Shown here one piece after another: positions 10,453-22,729 of a stretch of 64,000 nt of DNA. Made by a program: the position numbers and the translations under genes. Within the stretch, counting starts at the first letter, position 1. Each line of letters starts with the position of its first letter. The notes below the pieces were generated by a model. That model made no database searches. It was not told the DNA's origin and worked only from the letters and a program-made list of their open reading frames with translations. The stretch comes from Molossus alvarezi (taxonomy: Eukaryota > Chordata > Mammalia > Chiroptera > Molossidae), in contig CM073887.1 of the NCBI GenBank assembly GCA_037176705.1, positions 59,295,001 through 59,359,000 of the forward strand, given 5' to 3'.

Positions 10453-11051
10453 GAGTTGTATCAGTGAAAATGTCATTACGTTTGATGACTGAGAGTTTTC
10501 TGACTACATTTTTCTTCTAGAATTTTTATGGTTTCATGGGTTACATTTAAGTCTTTTATCCATTTTGAGTTTATTCTTGTGTATGGTATAAGTTGGTGGT
10601 CTAGTTTCATTATTTTGCACACATCTGTCCAATTTCCCCAACAGCATTTTCTCCATTCTATGCTCTTGCCTTCTTTGTTGAATATTAATTGTGAATACTG
10701 TCTGGGTTTTCTGTTTTGTTCCATTGATCTATATGCCTGTTCTTCTTCCAGTACTAGGCTGTTTTGATTATGATCACTTTGTTGTATAACTTGATATCTA
10801 GTATTGTGATCCCTCCCACTTTGTTCTTTTTTTTTCTTCAAGATTGCTGTGGCTATTTGAGGTCTTTTATGGTTCCATACAAACTTTTGGAGCATTTGTT
10901 CTAGACCAGTGATATATGCTGTTGGTACTTTAATTGAGGTTGCATCAAATCTGTAGATTGCTTTGGGTAGTATGGACATTTTAATAATGTTGATTTTTCC
11001 AATCCATAAACATGGTATATGTTTCCACTTTTTTATACCTTTCTCTATTTC

Positions 11052-11309
11052 ATTTTTTGAATCCTCACCCAAGGATATTTTTCTTTTATTATCAGATAGA
11101 GTGGGAGGGAAGGAGAGAGAGGAAGAAAAAGAGTGAGAGAGAGAAACATCAATGTGAGAGAGACATATCAACAGTTTGCCTCCCACATGACCCTAACCAG
11201 GGTTGGGGACTAAACCACAATCAAGGTACATGCCCTCGACCAGAATCAAACCTGTGACTCATTGGTCCATGGGCTGACGCTCTAACCACTGAGCAAAACC
11301 AGCCAGGAC
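11052..11309 (-). mobile_element. VES SINE inserted in ORF2 of 'M'
   Basis: Minus-strand VES copy with tail at 11056-11090, GA-rich centre, and head ending CTCAGTGGTTAGAGC on the minus strand. TSD: TACCTTTCTCTATTTC at 11036-11051 and TACCTTCCTCTATTTC at 11310-11325, one mismatch. Confidence 0.93.
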
Positions 11310-14298
11310 TACCTTCCTCTATTTCTTTTTCAATGTCCTGCAGTATTCTAAGAACAGATCTTTTACCTCCTTGGTTAAATTTATTTCTAGGTATTATTGT
11401 TTTTGTTGTTGTTGCAGTGATAAAAGGATTTTCTTGGATGATTTATTTCCCTTGCTGAGTGTTCATTATTGGTGTTAAAGACCGCTATCGATTTCTGGAT
11501 GTCAAATTTGTATCCTGCTACTTTGCCAAAGTCATTTATTAGACCCAGTAGGTTTTTTGATGAAGTATTTAGTGTTTTCTATGTACGATATTATGTTATC
11601 TGTGAACAATGACAGTTTTAGTTCCTCCTTTCCAGTTTGGATCCCTTTTATTTTTTCTTCTTTTCTAATTCCTGTGGCAAAGACTACCAATACTACGTTG
11701 AATAACAGTGGTAAAAGTGGGCATTCTTATCTTGCTCCTATTAAGAGAAATGCTTTAGTTTTAGCCCATTGAGTATGATACTGGCTGTAGGTTTTTCACA
11801 TATGGCTATTATGTGAAATTTGTTGAGATTTGACCCCTCTGTTCTACTTTGCTGAGTGTTTTTATCAGAAATGGGTACTGAATTTGGCAAATACTTTTTC
11901 AGCATCTATTGATGTGATCCTATGATTTTATTCCTTCATTTTTTAAATGTGGTGTATCACATTTGTTGTTTTGTGAATATTGTACCAGCCTTGCATCCTT
12001 GGGATGAATCCCACTTGGTCATGGTGAATAATTTTTTTAATGTATTGCTGGTTTTGATTTGCTAATATTTTTTTGAGGATTTTGGCATCTATCTTCATAA
12101 AGGCTATTGGTCTGTAGTTTTCTTTCTTTGTAGTGTCCTTATCTGGTTTGAGAACCTAAATTATGCTGGCCTCATAGAAAGATCTTGAAAGTCTTCCTTC
12201 TTGAAATTTTTTGGAATAATTTGAGGAGAATGGGTGTTAGTTCTTATTTGAATGTTAAGTAAAACTCTCCTGTGAAGCTGTGCAGACCCTGGCTTTTGTT
12301 TGCTGGGAGTTTATTGATTACAGCTTCAATTTTCTAAGTTGTTATTGGTGTGTTCATGTTTTCTTTTTCTGTTGTGTCCATATATTTTAATATATATTTT
12401 TATTATCTTTTGTTTTTCTGTTGTGTCCATTGTTACTTCTCCATTTTCATTTCTGATTTTGCTTATTTGAGTCCTCTCTGTTTCTTGGTGAGTCAGGCTA
12501 AATGTTCATCAATCTTGTTTATCTTTTCAAAGAACCAGCTCTTTGTTTCAATGATATTTTCAATTGTTTTTTTGTTTGTTTGTTTCTATGTCATTTATTT
12601 CTGCTCTGGCATTTATTATTTCTTTCCTTCTACTTGCTTTGGGTATTTCTTTTTGTTTACTTTCTATTTCTTTAAGTTGTAGGGTTAGAAAGTCAATTAG
12701 GCATTTTTCTTGTTTCTTAAAATAGGCTTGTAGTGCTATGAACTTCCCTCTCAGGACTGCTTTTGTTGTGTCCTGCTTTTGTTGCCATAGATTTTTTTTG
12801 TTATATGTTCATTTTCATTGGTTTCCAGGAAGGTTTTAATTTCTTCTTTGATCTCCTTGCTAATCCATTCATTGTTTAATAACATGCTATTTAGCCTCCA
12901 TGTGTTTGACTGTTTTAATTGTAATTAATTTCTAGTTTTATGCCATTGTGATCTGAGAAGATGTTTGATGGGAATTCAATCTTCTTGAACTTGTAGGGAC
13001 TTAGTTTGTGTCTTAATATGTGGTCTACATTTGAGTGTGTCCCATGTGCACTAGAAGAATGTGTACTCATCAGTTTTGGGGTGTAATGTTCTTTAAATAT
13101 GTATTAAATCCATCTGATCTAGAGATTTAAAATGGCACTGGAGTGAATGGAAGCTACACAGACTGTCTCCTAGGACCAAACTGGAATTACAACTAAATAA
13201 AGACAAGACATCAGAAAAAAACAACTGAAGAGCCTCTGAAGAGAACCCTTATAACTAATGATGGAAAAAGGACCCAAAATTGAGCCTGCTATGAACTGTG
13301 GAGGCATAAGAGGGCTAACTGGGTGCCTTGAGAAGCAGCTGAGCACTCTCTTAGCTGTGAGCAGTTTTATCTGACATGTTGAAATTAAAACTCCATGCTG
13401 GCTCCCCAGCACAGAGTGGCAGAGCATGGAAAGGGGCCCACATAAAAACTGGCTGAGAAAATCACCAGAGCACAGAATTTTTCCAGAAGGGAGAGGTGCT
13501 GGGAACACCAGCACTTCCCTGAAGGGCAAGTGCTCTAAATCAGCTACAGCCACTGACCTTGGGCTCTGGTAGAAGGAGGGCAGACTGGACCAGACCTGCA
13601 TGAGGTGAGTTAAAACTGCATGGCACTGAGGGAGAGCTGGGAAGGAGGCCATCAGGAATTTTATGCTGAACCACTCCCTACTAGGACAGTGGCCATCTAA
13701 TTCAAAGAGCCCCTTCCCAGAGCCCAGGGAAGAACAATGGTCCCTCCCTTAGGAATTTAACACCCTCTGCTGAGAGAAATGCAAACTGAGGCTCATTAAC
13801 AGCTAGAGATTACCAGCAAGCAGGAATTGAGGAAAAAAGCCCAGAAAGATTTAAAATTTGGACCAGGCTCTGTGTTGGAAGTCCTGGCTCTGAGGACTAA
13901 GCTGTGAAGGCAGAGGACTGGACCCATGCAATTAGTTAATAACCCATGCCACAGAAATTGCTTTCTTAAAAGCAACTTTAAGCCAGTGGGAAGGCAATTG
14001 CTCCTCCCACTGGAAATCTTACCCTGTCCACCTGAGGGACTTTTCACTCAGCAGAGGGCTACAACTTGAGGCTCATTAAGTAACTGAGACCAATAGTCAT
14101 CCTGCAGGCAAAACCTCTAGAATAACTGAAACTCTGCTTGGCTAGAAAATCTACCCAGGAAAGAAAGAATAGACATTGGTGTTTATTGTGGGCCCTCCCA
14201 CACTCATTCAAACCCAGTAGAGAGAGCCACAGTCAGGTGAACACCAAAGCCCAAAGGGGAAATTTGACAGGCTCCAAAACCCACTGACAGCCAAAGTG

Positions 14299-14948
14299 AT
14301 GAAAAAAAGAAACAAATCCCAAATGAATGAACAAGATAATTCGACAGAAGAAGAAATAAATGAAATGGAATTAAGCAAGTTATCAGAGGTCGAATTCAGA
14401 ATAATGGTTATGAGGAAGCTAACAAACATAAGTAAATATATAAGAATAATGAAAATCAACCAATTGGAAATGGAAAAACAAAACAAGCATAAATGAAGAA
14501 TGACATAGCAGAAATAAAGAAGACATTAGCAGGAATAACCAGCAGATTAGAGGAAGCTGAGTATCAGGTCAGTGAATTAGAAGACAGAGTAGGAAAAAAT
14601 CACCCAAAGACAAAAAACTATTAAAAAACGGGGAAATTGCCCTGGCCGGTTTGGCTCAGCGGTTGGAGCGTCGGCCTGCGGTCCTGAGAGACCCAGGTTC
14701 GGTTCCCGCTAAGGGCACATACCTCGGTTGCAGTTTGTCCCCAGCCCTGGTCGGTCGTGTGGGTGGCAGCCACTCGAGGTGTTCCTTTCGCATCGATGTT
14801 TCTCTCTCTCTCTCTCTGTTCCTCTCTCTCCCTCCCACTCTACCTGAACAAAATATGGAAAAATGTCCTCGGGTGAGGATAAAAAAAAATAATAATAAAT
14901 AAAATAAAATAAAATAAAATAAAAAATAGGGAAATTTAAAAAGAACTG
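14299..14948 (+). pseudogene. ORF1 remnant of L1 'P'
   Basis: Begins MKKRNKSQMNEQDNSTEEE, the start of the ORF1 protein, with the coiled-coil region following. A stop occurs at 14494-14496 (after KQNKHK) and the frame continues out of phase. A VES SINE interrupts it at 14639, and the sequence then breaks off at 14948 within the coiled coil; the RRM and C-terminal domains are missing. Confidence 0.85.
14639..14927 (+). mobile_element. VES SINE, best-preserved copy
   Basis: Head GCCCTGGCCGGTTTGGCTCA, with an RNA polymerase III A box TGGCTCAGCGG at 14652-14662 and a B box GGTTCGGTTCC at 14696-14706. A TC-rich segment lies at 14809-14840, and the tail is an (AAAAT)n run at 14895-14925. Host sequence GGGGAAATT / TAGGGAAATTT on the two sides is the likely TSD. 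Both promoter boxes fit consensus well, so this is probably the youngest VES here. It is a tRNA-derived repeat, not a tRNA gene. Confidence 0.95.
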
Positions 14949-15851
14949 TGAAAGACAAAGAACCCAATTAAAAAATGGGCAGAGGAGCTGAATAGACACC
15001 TCTCCAAACAGGACATACAAATGGCCAAAAGACATATGAAGAAATGTTCAACATCACTAATCATCAGAGAGATGCATATTAAAACAACAATGAGGTATCA
15101 CCTCACACCTGTCAGAATGGCCGCCATCAACAAATCATCAAACAACAAGTGTTGGCGAGGGTGTGGAGAAAAGGGGACTCTAATACACTGGTGGTGGGAA
15201 TGCAGCCTGGTGCAGCCTCTATGGAAAACAATATGGTGCTACCTCAAAAAATTAAAAATTTAACTTCCATTTGACCCAGTGATCCTACTTCTTATACCCT
15301 AAGAAGCCTGAAACACCAATCAGGAAGAATATATGTACCCCCATGTTCATAGCAGCACTATTTACAATAGCTAAGATCTGGAAACAGCCCAAGTGTCCAC
15401 CAGTAGACGAATGGATAAAAAAGCTGTGGTACATATACACAATGGAGTACTATGCAGCAGTAAGAAAGAAAGATCTCTTATCCTTTGAGACGACATGGAG
15501 GGACCTGGAAAGTATTATCCTAAGTGAAAGAAGCCAAGCAGAAAGTGACAAATACCACATGATCTCACTTATATACGGAATATAATGAACATAACAGTCT
15601 GAGGAATACAGTCGACCCAGAAACATGGAAGTAGGGCACAGACTGACATCCCTCAGAAGAGGGGGTGGGAGGGTGAGGGGGTGGGAAGAGATAAACCACA
15701 GAACTTATATGCATGTATGCATGACCAATGGACATGCACAACTAAGCCGGGGATGGGGCGGAGGTGGGGTGGGGTGGGGGCTGCCAATGGGGTAAAAAGG
15801 TAAAATATCTGTAACAAAAAAATAAATAAATAATTCATTAAAAAAAAAAAT
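14949..15851 (+). mobile_element. 5'-truncated L1 3' end inserted in 'P'
   Basis: Begins abruptly in the ORF2 C-terminal region (AAAGACAAAGAACCCAATT), runs through the end of ORF2 near 15585 and a G-rich 3'UTR, to a poly(A) at about 15815-15851. The 3'UTR is of the same type as element B (40482-40725). On the left P is in ORF1 and on the right in mid ORF2, so the insertion is associated with loss of target sequence and no TSD is visible. Confidence 0.88.
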
Positions 15852-16102
15852 ACTATGGACCATTATATGCCAACAAATTTGACAACCTAGGTGAAATGGA
15901 CGGATTTCTAAAATCATATAGTCTCCTGAAACTGAACCGGGAAAAGATAGAAAACTTGAACAGACCAATAACAACTAAGAAAATTGAAGATGGAATCAAC
16001 ACTCTTCCAGCAAACAAAAGCCCAGGCCTGGACGGCTTCATGGGGGAATTTTACCAAACATTCAAAGAAGAACTAATACCCATTCTTCTTAAACTATTTT
16101 TA
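15852..16102 (+). pseudogene. ORF2 of L1 'P', first piece
   Basis: Region just before the RT core: translated pieces include [20 protein letters not shown] and [20 protein letters not shown], the start of the L1 RT domain. It is cut at 16102 by a 5'-inverted L1 and resumes at 17835. Confidence 0.85.
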
Positions 16103-17020
16103 TTTCTTTTTTTTCTTTTTTTTTATTAATTAATTTTTGTTACAAATGTTTCTCCTTTTCCCCCCACTGATTCTCCCCTCCCCATCCCTCCCTGCCCTTT
16201 CCCCAGTTTGTTGTCCATGTCCACTGTTCATGCACACATGCATATAACTTCTGTGGTTTATCTCTCCACCACCACCCCCCTCTTTAGGGAATTGTCAGTC
16301 TGTACCCCAGTTCCGCGAATCTGGGACTACCCCATTCCTCAGACTGTTATGTTCATTATATTCCACAAATAAGTGAGATCATATGAACCTTGTCTTTCTC
16401 TGTTTGGCTTGTTTCACTTAGGACAATACTTTCAAGGTCCCTCCATGTAGTCTCAAAGGATAAGAGATATTTCTTTCTTACAGCTGCGTAGTACTCCATT
16501 GTGTATATGTACCACAGCTTTTTTATCCATTCATCTACTGATGGACACTTGGGCTGTTTCCAGATCTTAGTGACTGTAAATAGTGCTGCTACAAACATGG
16601 GTGTACATATATTCTTTCTGATTGGTGTTTTAGGCTTCTTAGGGTATATTCCTAGAAGTGGGATCATTGGGTCAAATGGAAGTTCAATTTTTAATTTTTT
16701 GAGGTAAGACCATATTGTTTTCCATAGTGGCTGCAACAGTCTGCATTCCCACCAGCAGTGCACTAGAGTCCCCTTTTCTCCACACCCTCCTCAACACTTG
16801 TTGTTTGATGACTTGTTGATGGCGGCCAATCTGACAGGTGTGAGGTGATACCTCATTGTTGTTTTCATTTGCATCTCTCTGATGATTAGTGATGATGAGC
16901 ATTTCTTCATATGTTTCTTAGCCATTTGCATGTCCTGTTTGGAGAGGTGTCTATATAGTTCCTCTGCCCATTTTTTAATTGGGTTCTTTGTCTTCCTTTT
17001 GTGGATTTGTATGAGCACTC
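16103..17020 (-). mobile_element. L1 with 5' inversion: 3' segment
   Basis: Poly-T/3'UTR at 16103-16340, then ORF2 C-terminus on the minus strand up to 17020 (GAGTGCTCATAC on the minus strand). Together with 17021-17834 it forms one insertion flanked by a 15-bp TSD, CTTAAACTATTTTTA at 16088-16102 and CTTAAAGTATTTTTA at 17835-17849 (one mismatch). Confidence 0.93.
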
Positions 17021-17834
17021 TTAACCAAAGAAATAAAGGACCTATTCACAGAAAACTACAGGTCATTGAAAAAGAAATAGAGGAAGATATAAAAAAGTGG
17101 AAGCACATACCCTGTTCATGGATTGGGATAATTAACATCATTAAAATGTTCATATTACCCAAAGCAATCTATAGATTCAATGCAATCCCCATCAAAATCC
17201 CAACGGCATACTTCACAGAATTAGAACAAGTACTTCAAAAGTTCATATGGAACCAAAAAAGGCCTCGAATAGCCACAACAATCTTGAAAAGGAAGAACAA
17301 AGTTGGAGGGATCACAATACCAGATTTCAGGTTATACTACAAAGCCACTGTAATCAAAACAGCCTGGTACTGGCATATGGAACAGAACAGAGAACCCAGA
17401 AATGGATCCAAGGCAATATACTCAATTAATATTTGACAAAGGTGGCAAGAGCATACAGTGGAGTAAGGACAGCCTCTTTAATAAATGGTGCTGGGAAAAT
17501 TGGACAGCTACTTGCAGAAAAATGAAACTAGACCATCAACTTACACCCTACACGAGAATAAACTCAAAATGGATAAAAGACTTAAATGTAACTCATGAAT
17601 CCATAAAAATCCTAGAAGAGACTGTAGGCAACAAAATTTCAGACATCATACGCAGCAGAATTTTCACTGATACATCACCTGAGGCAATAGAAACAAAGGA
17701 GAAATGAACACATGGGACTACATCAAACTCAAAAGCTTCTGCACAGCGAAAGATGCAATCATCAAAAGGGAAAGGCTACCCACTGTATGAGAGAGTGTAA
17801 TTGCCAATGATATATCAGATAAGGGATTAATTTC
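17021..17834 (+). mobile_element. L1 with 5' inversion: inverted 5' segment
   Basis: ORF2 sequence in the opposite orientation to 16103-17020. Its L1-internal end (GGGATTAATTTC) lies about 10-12 bases upstream, in L1 coordinates, of where the minus-strand segment begins. This is the geometry expected of twin priming. Coding fragments include [18 protein letters not shown]. Confidence 0.93.
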
Positions 17835-18252
17835 CTTAAAGTATTTTTAAAAATTCAAGAAGAAGGAAGACTTCCAAACTCATTTTATGAGGCCAGCATT
17901 ATTCTAATTTCAAAACCAAAAAAAGACACTACAGAGAAAGAAAACTACAGACCAATATCCCTGATGAACATAGACCCCAAAATCCTGAACAAAATACTAG
18001 CAAATCAAATACAGCAATACATCAAAAAAATTATTCACCGTGACCAAGTGGGATTCATCCCAGGGATGCAAGGCTGGTACAATATTCCCAAATCAAATAA
18101 TGTGATACACTACATAAACAAAATGAAGAATAAAAACCATATGATCATATCAATAGATGTTGAAAAAGCATTTCACAAAATCCAGCACCCATTTCTGATA
18201 AAAACGCTCAGCAATTTGGGAATAGAGGGGTCAGATCTTGACATAATAAAGG

Positions 18253-18255
<3 letters not shown>

Positions 18256-18304
<49 letters not shown>
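18256..18304. repeat. (TA)n microsatellite
   Basis: About 22 TA units grown within ORF2 of L1 P, at a place where related copies read GCCATATATGAAAG. Confidence 0.95.
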
Positions 18305-18305
<1 letters not shown>

Positions 18306-18654
18306 TACAGCCAACATCATATTCAATGGGCAAAAACTAAAAGTATTTCTCTTAAGGACAGGAATGTCCACTTTCACCACTCTTATTCAATATAGTACTA
18401 GAAGTCTTAACCACAGCAATTAGAAAAGAAGAAAAAATAAAAGGGATCCAAATTGGAAAGGAGGAACTGAAACTGTCATTATTTTCCGACGACATGATAT
18501 TGTACTTTGGAAACCCTAAATATTCCATCAAAAATATGCTAGATCTCATAAGTAAATTTGGCAATGTAGCAGGATACAAAATTAACAACCAGAAATAGAT
18601 GGCATTTCTATACACCAATAATGAACATGGAAAAATGGAAACAAAAACAACAAC

Positions 18655-18673
18655 AAAAAATCCCCTTTGCCAT

Positions 18674-18705
<32 letters not shown>

Positions 18706-18706
18706 A
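18655..18706 (+). repeat. (AAC)n-rich tract
   Basis: Two AAC/CAA runs, the longer at 18676-18706, in ORF2 of P. A second tract of the same kind lies at 19483-19508. Confidence 0.9.
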
Positions 18707-20504
18707 GAATAAAATACCTAGAAATAAACTTAACCCAGGAGGTAAAAGACCTGTTCTCAGAAATCTACAGGACATTGAAAAAAGGAATAGAGGAAGATAT
18801 GTTTTTTAGAAATTGGAAATATATACCATGTTCATGGATCAGAAAAATCAACATCATTAAAATGTACTAACTACCCAAAGTAATGTACATATTCAATGCA
18901 ATCTCTATTAAAGTACTAACAGCATATTTCACAGATCTGGGACAAACACTCCAAAAGTTTATATGGAACCATAAAAGACCCTGAATAGCTACAGAAATTT
19001 TGAAAAAGGAGAACTGAGTTGGAGGGATCACAATACCAGATATCAAGTTATACTACAAAGCCATCATAATAAAAACAGCCCAGTACTGGCACAACACCAA
19101 GGATATAGATAAATGGAACAGAACAGAGAACCCAGATATTGACCCAAGACAGTATGCACAATTAATACTCTACAAAGGAAGTAAGAGCATACAATGGAGA
19201 AAAGATAGTCTCTTCAATAAATGATTCTGGGATTATTGGACAGCTGTATGCAAAAAAGTGAACATAGACTACCAACTTACACCACAAACAAGAATAAACT
19301 CAAAATGGATAAAAGACTTAAATGTAACCTGTGAAACCATAAAAGTCCTAGAAGAAAATATAGGCAGACAAACCTCAGACATCATACTTACCAGAATTTA
19401 TACGGATACATTACTTAGGGCAAGAGAAACAAATGGAAAAATTAATAAATGGGACTACATCAAATTTAAAATCTGCACGGTAAAACAACAACAACAACAA
19501 CAACAAAAAAACCAGCATCAAAATGAAAAGGGAATCCACTCTCTGAGAGAACATATTTACCAATAATACATTGGATAAGGGGTTAATATCCCAAATATAT
19601 AGAGTATTCATACTACTCAACAAAAGGAAGACAAACAATCCAATGAAAAAAATGGACAGAGAACCTGAATAGATACTTGTCCAAGCAGGACATACAAATG
19701 GCCAAAGTAATATAAAAAAATGCTCAACATCACTAATCATCAGAGAGATACAAATTAAAATGACTAGGAGATATCAACTCACACCTGCCAGAATGGCGAC
19801 TGTCATCAAATTCTCAAACAACTGCTGGAGAGGATGTGGAGAAAAGAGTACTCTAGTACACTGCTGGTGGGACTGCAGACTGGTGTATCCACTATGGAAA
19901 ACAATTAGGTGCTTTTACAAAACATTAAAAATGAAACTGCCAATGGACCCAGTGATCCCAGTTCTAGGAATATATTCTATGAAGCCTGAAACACAAATCA
20001 GAAGGAATATATGCACCCCTTTGTTTATAGCAGCATTATTTAGAATAGCTAAGATCTGAAAACAGCCCAAGTGCCCATCAGTAGATGAGTGAATAAAAAA
20101 GCTGTGGTCCATTTACACAATGGAATACTATGCAGATATAAGAAAGGGAGAGCTCTTACCCTTCGAGATGACATGGAGAGACCTGGAGAGTATTATGCTA
20201 AGGGAAATAAGCCAGTAAAAAAAAAAAGACAAGTACCACATGCTTTCTCTTATTTGCAGAACCTAATGAACAAAATAAGCTGTTGACCAAAAGAGATCCA
20301 GAATCATGGAAGAAACAGACTGACAAACTTCAGAGTGATATGGGTGGGAAGAGTGGGAGAGATAAACCAAAGAACTGATATACAAATATGCACAACCAAT
20401 CGACATAAACACTAAGCTGGGGAAGGCAGGAGCAGCATGGGAGCAGGAAGAAGGAGGTCAGTGGAGAAAAATTGGGGACATATGTAGTACTTTCAACAAT
20501 AAAA

Positions 20505-20920
20505 AGTCCATATGATCTAGTACATCATTTAGGGTCTCTGTTTCCTTGTTAATTTTCTGTCTAGACTCTAGAAGATCTATCCAGTGATGTCAGTGGGGTG
20601 TTGTAGTTCTCTGCTTTGATTATATTGCTGTTGATTTCTCCTCTGAAGTCCTCCAGAAGTTTTTAAACATATTTTGGTGCCCTTATAGTGCGTGCATATG
20701 TTTACCAAGGTTATATCCTCCTGCTGGATAGATCCTTTTAATTTTATGTAGTGGCCTTCTTTGTCTCTTGTTATGGCCTTCATTTTGAAGTCTGTTTTGT
20801 CAGATATAAGTATTGCTACTCCACATATATTTTTCTATTTGCTTGGAAAAAATTTTTTTAGCCCTTCACTTTCAACCTGTGCAAGTCTTTTGTTGTGAGG
20901 TGCATCTCTTGTAGACGGCA

Positions 20921-20961
<41 letters not shown>

Positions 20962-21055
20962 GTTTTATTATCCATTCAGCTACTCTGTGTCTTTTGATTG
21001 GAGCATTTAATAAATTCACATTTATGGTTATTATTGATATGTACTTATTTATTGC
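20505..21055 (-). pseudogene. ORF2 of host L1 'M', endonuclease part
   Basis: M resumes after P. On the minus strand this is the L1 endonuclease region ([23 protein letters not shown] at 20577-20783), ending near 21055 where the start codon is no longer ATG. A TA microsatellite interrupts it at 20921-20959. Confidence 0.85.
20921..20959. repeat. (TA)n microsatellite
   Basis: About 18 TA units in the endonuclease region of 'M', at a point where related copies carry a short ATATATG-like motif. Confidence 0.95.
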
Positions 21056-21115
21056 CTTTTTTTATTATGGTGACGTTTCTTTCTCTATTTCTTCTGCTTA
21101 TTACAGCAGTCCTTT

Positions 21116-21369
21116 TATTTATTTAAACCCTCACTCGACTATATTTTTCTATTTACCTTCAGATAGAGTGGGAGGGAGGGAGGGAATGAGAGAGAGAGAG
21201 AGAGAAACATCGATGTGAGAGAAACACATTGACTGATTGCCTCCTGCAAGACCCCAACCAGGGTAAGGTACAAACTGCAACCAAGGTATGTGTCCCTAAC
21301 TGGAATCAAATCCTCTACTCATTGGTCTATGGGCTGATGCTCCAACTGCTGAGCCAAACCAGACAGGGC
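21116..21369 (-). mobile_element. VES SINE in 'M'
   Basis: Minus-strand VES inserted just upstream (in L1 sense) of ORF2. Exact 14-bp TSD TACAGCAGTCCTTT at 21102-21115 and 21370-21383. Confidence 0.95.
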
Positions 21370-21383
21370 TACAGCAGTCCTTT

Positions 21384-22520
21384 GAACATTTGTTGCAGTG
21401 CTAGTTTGGTGGTAATATATTCCTTTAGCCTTTTTTTTTTTGGTCTGGCAAGTTCTTTATTTTACCTCCTATTTTGAATAATAGCCTTACTAGATAGAGT
21501 AGTTTTGGATTCAGATCCTTGTTTTTCATTACCTTGAATACTTCATGGCATTCCCTTCTGGCCTGTAGTGTTTCTGTTGAGAAATCAGCTGATAGTCTTA
21601 TCGGGGCTCCTTTGTAAGTAACTTGTTGCTTATCTCTCACTGCCTTTAATATTCTTTGTCTTCAGTTTTTGGCATTTTAATGATAATGTCTCTTGGTGTG
21701 GACCTCTTTGGGTTCTTCTTACTTGGGGCTCTCTGTGCTTCTTGAACTTGTATGCTTTTTTCCTTCACCAATTAGAGAAGTTTTCTACCACTATTTCTTT
21801 TTTTTTTTTTTAATTTTATTTTTTTATCCTCATCCGAGGACATTTTTCCATTTTTTTTGTACAGAGTGGGAGGGAGAGAGAGGAAGAGAGAGAGAGGGAA
21901 ACATCGATGTGAAAGGGCCACATCGAGTGGCTGCCACCCGCACGACCAACCAGGGCCGGGGACAAACCACAACCGAGGTACATGCCCTTAGCGGGAACCA
22001 AACCCGGGTCTCTCCGGACCGCAGGCGGACGCTCTAACCGCTGAGCCAAACCGGCCAGGGCTCTACCACTATTTCTTCAAATAGTTTCTCTGACCCTTGC
22101 TCACTTTCTTCTTCTGATATTCCTATGATATGGATGTTGTTATGTTTTATATTGTCCTACAGCTCTCTTAAACTGTCCTCCTGTTTTTTAATTGTTATTT
22201 CTTTTTGGTTCTCTGAGTTATTTTTTCTACCCTGTTTTCTAATTCACTGATCCTATCCTCGGCTTCCTCTGCTCTACTGGTTATTTCTTCCAATGTGTTC
22301 TTTATATCTACTATGTCATTCTATATTTCCATTTGGTGATTTTTCACTTCCAGTTGGTTGATTTTCATGTTTTATATATATTTACTCATGCTGTTGAACT
22401 TCCTCATAATCATTACTCTGAATTATACACCTGATAACTTGCTTATCTCCATTTCATTTAGCCCTTCTTCTGTGTACTTCTCCTGTTATTTCAGTTGCGA
22501 TTTTTCTTTGTTTCACCATA
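21384..22520 (-). pseudogene. ORF1 of host L1 'M'
   Basis: Minus-strand ORF1 split by the VES at 21800-22061. The C-terminal domain is at 21425-21640 (KQQVTYKGAPIRLSADFSTE region), with the RRM and coiled coil at 22062-22520. Frameshifts and stops throughout. Confidence 0.82.
21800..22061 (-). mobile_element. VES SINE in ORF1 of 'M'
   Basis: Minus-strand copy close to the copy at 14639 (head GCCCTGGCCGGTTTGGCTCA on the minus strand, so relatively young). Exact 16-bp TSD TCTACCACTATTTCTT at 21784-21799 and 22062-22077. The tail is a T/A-rich run at 21800-21830. Confidence 0.95.
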
Positions 22521-22729
22521 TTGGCTTTCTTGGGAGGGTTTGGAGCCTGCCAAAATTTTCCTGTGAGTATTGATGTTCCACAGATTGTGGCTCTCTCTGC
22601 TGGATTTGGATCAGTATGGAAGGGACCACACTGAACACCAATGTCTAATATTACTTTCCTAGATATAGTTCATGCCAAGCAAAGATTTAGTTATCCCAGA
22701 GCATTGCCTGCAGGCTATTAACCTCAGTT

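Larger units (their letters stand above)
9280..13126 (-). pseudogene. ORF2 of host L1 'M', C-terminal and RT part
   Basis: On the minus strand this covers most of ORF2, ending near 9280 with the C-terminal region that in this family reads ...WKQPKCPSVDEWIKKLWY (9273-9605). RT-domain motifs lie between 11400 and 12250. The sequence is interrupted by an L1 3' fragment (10096-10452) and a VES SINE (11052-11309), and has many stops. The endonuclease part continues at 20505-21055 beyond element P. Confidence 0.85.
17835..20270 (+). pseudogene. ORF2 of L1 'P', second piece
   Basis: RT domain and C-terminus. It contains [32 protein letters not shown] (catalytic-region Asp of the first RT motif is here a Val/Glu context, D to V change in ISIDxEKAF), a TA microsatellite at 18256, and the RT box as FSDDM near 18485. 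AAC-repeat runs interrupt the frame at 18655-18706 and 19483-19508. Ends near 20270. Non-functional. Confidence 0.85.
13127..20504 (+). mobile_element. L1 'P', full length at both ends, nested in 'M'
   Basis: Starts with AAAATGGCACTGGAGTGAATGG and ends in CTTTCAACAATAAAAAG, the same subfamily as its host M but in the opposite orientation. Flanking TSD: CCATCTGATCTAG at 13109-13121 and CCATATGATCTAG at 20508-20520. Its own sequence occupies 13127-14638, 14928-14948, 15852-16102 and 17835-20504. It carries a VES SINE, an L1 3' fragment that replaces about 1.8 kb of ORF1/ORF2, and a 5'-inverted L1. Confidence 0.88.

Noticed and set aside
14639..14760. A tRNA gene (A and B boxes present)
   Set aside because: It is the tRNA-derived head of a VES SINE; no cloverleaf with proper acceptor stem is evident and SINE body and tail follow.
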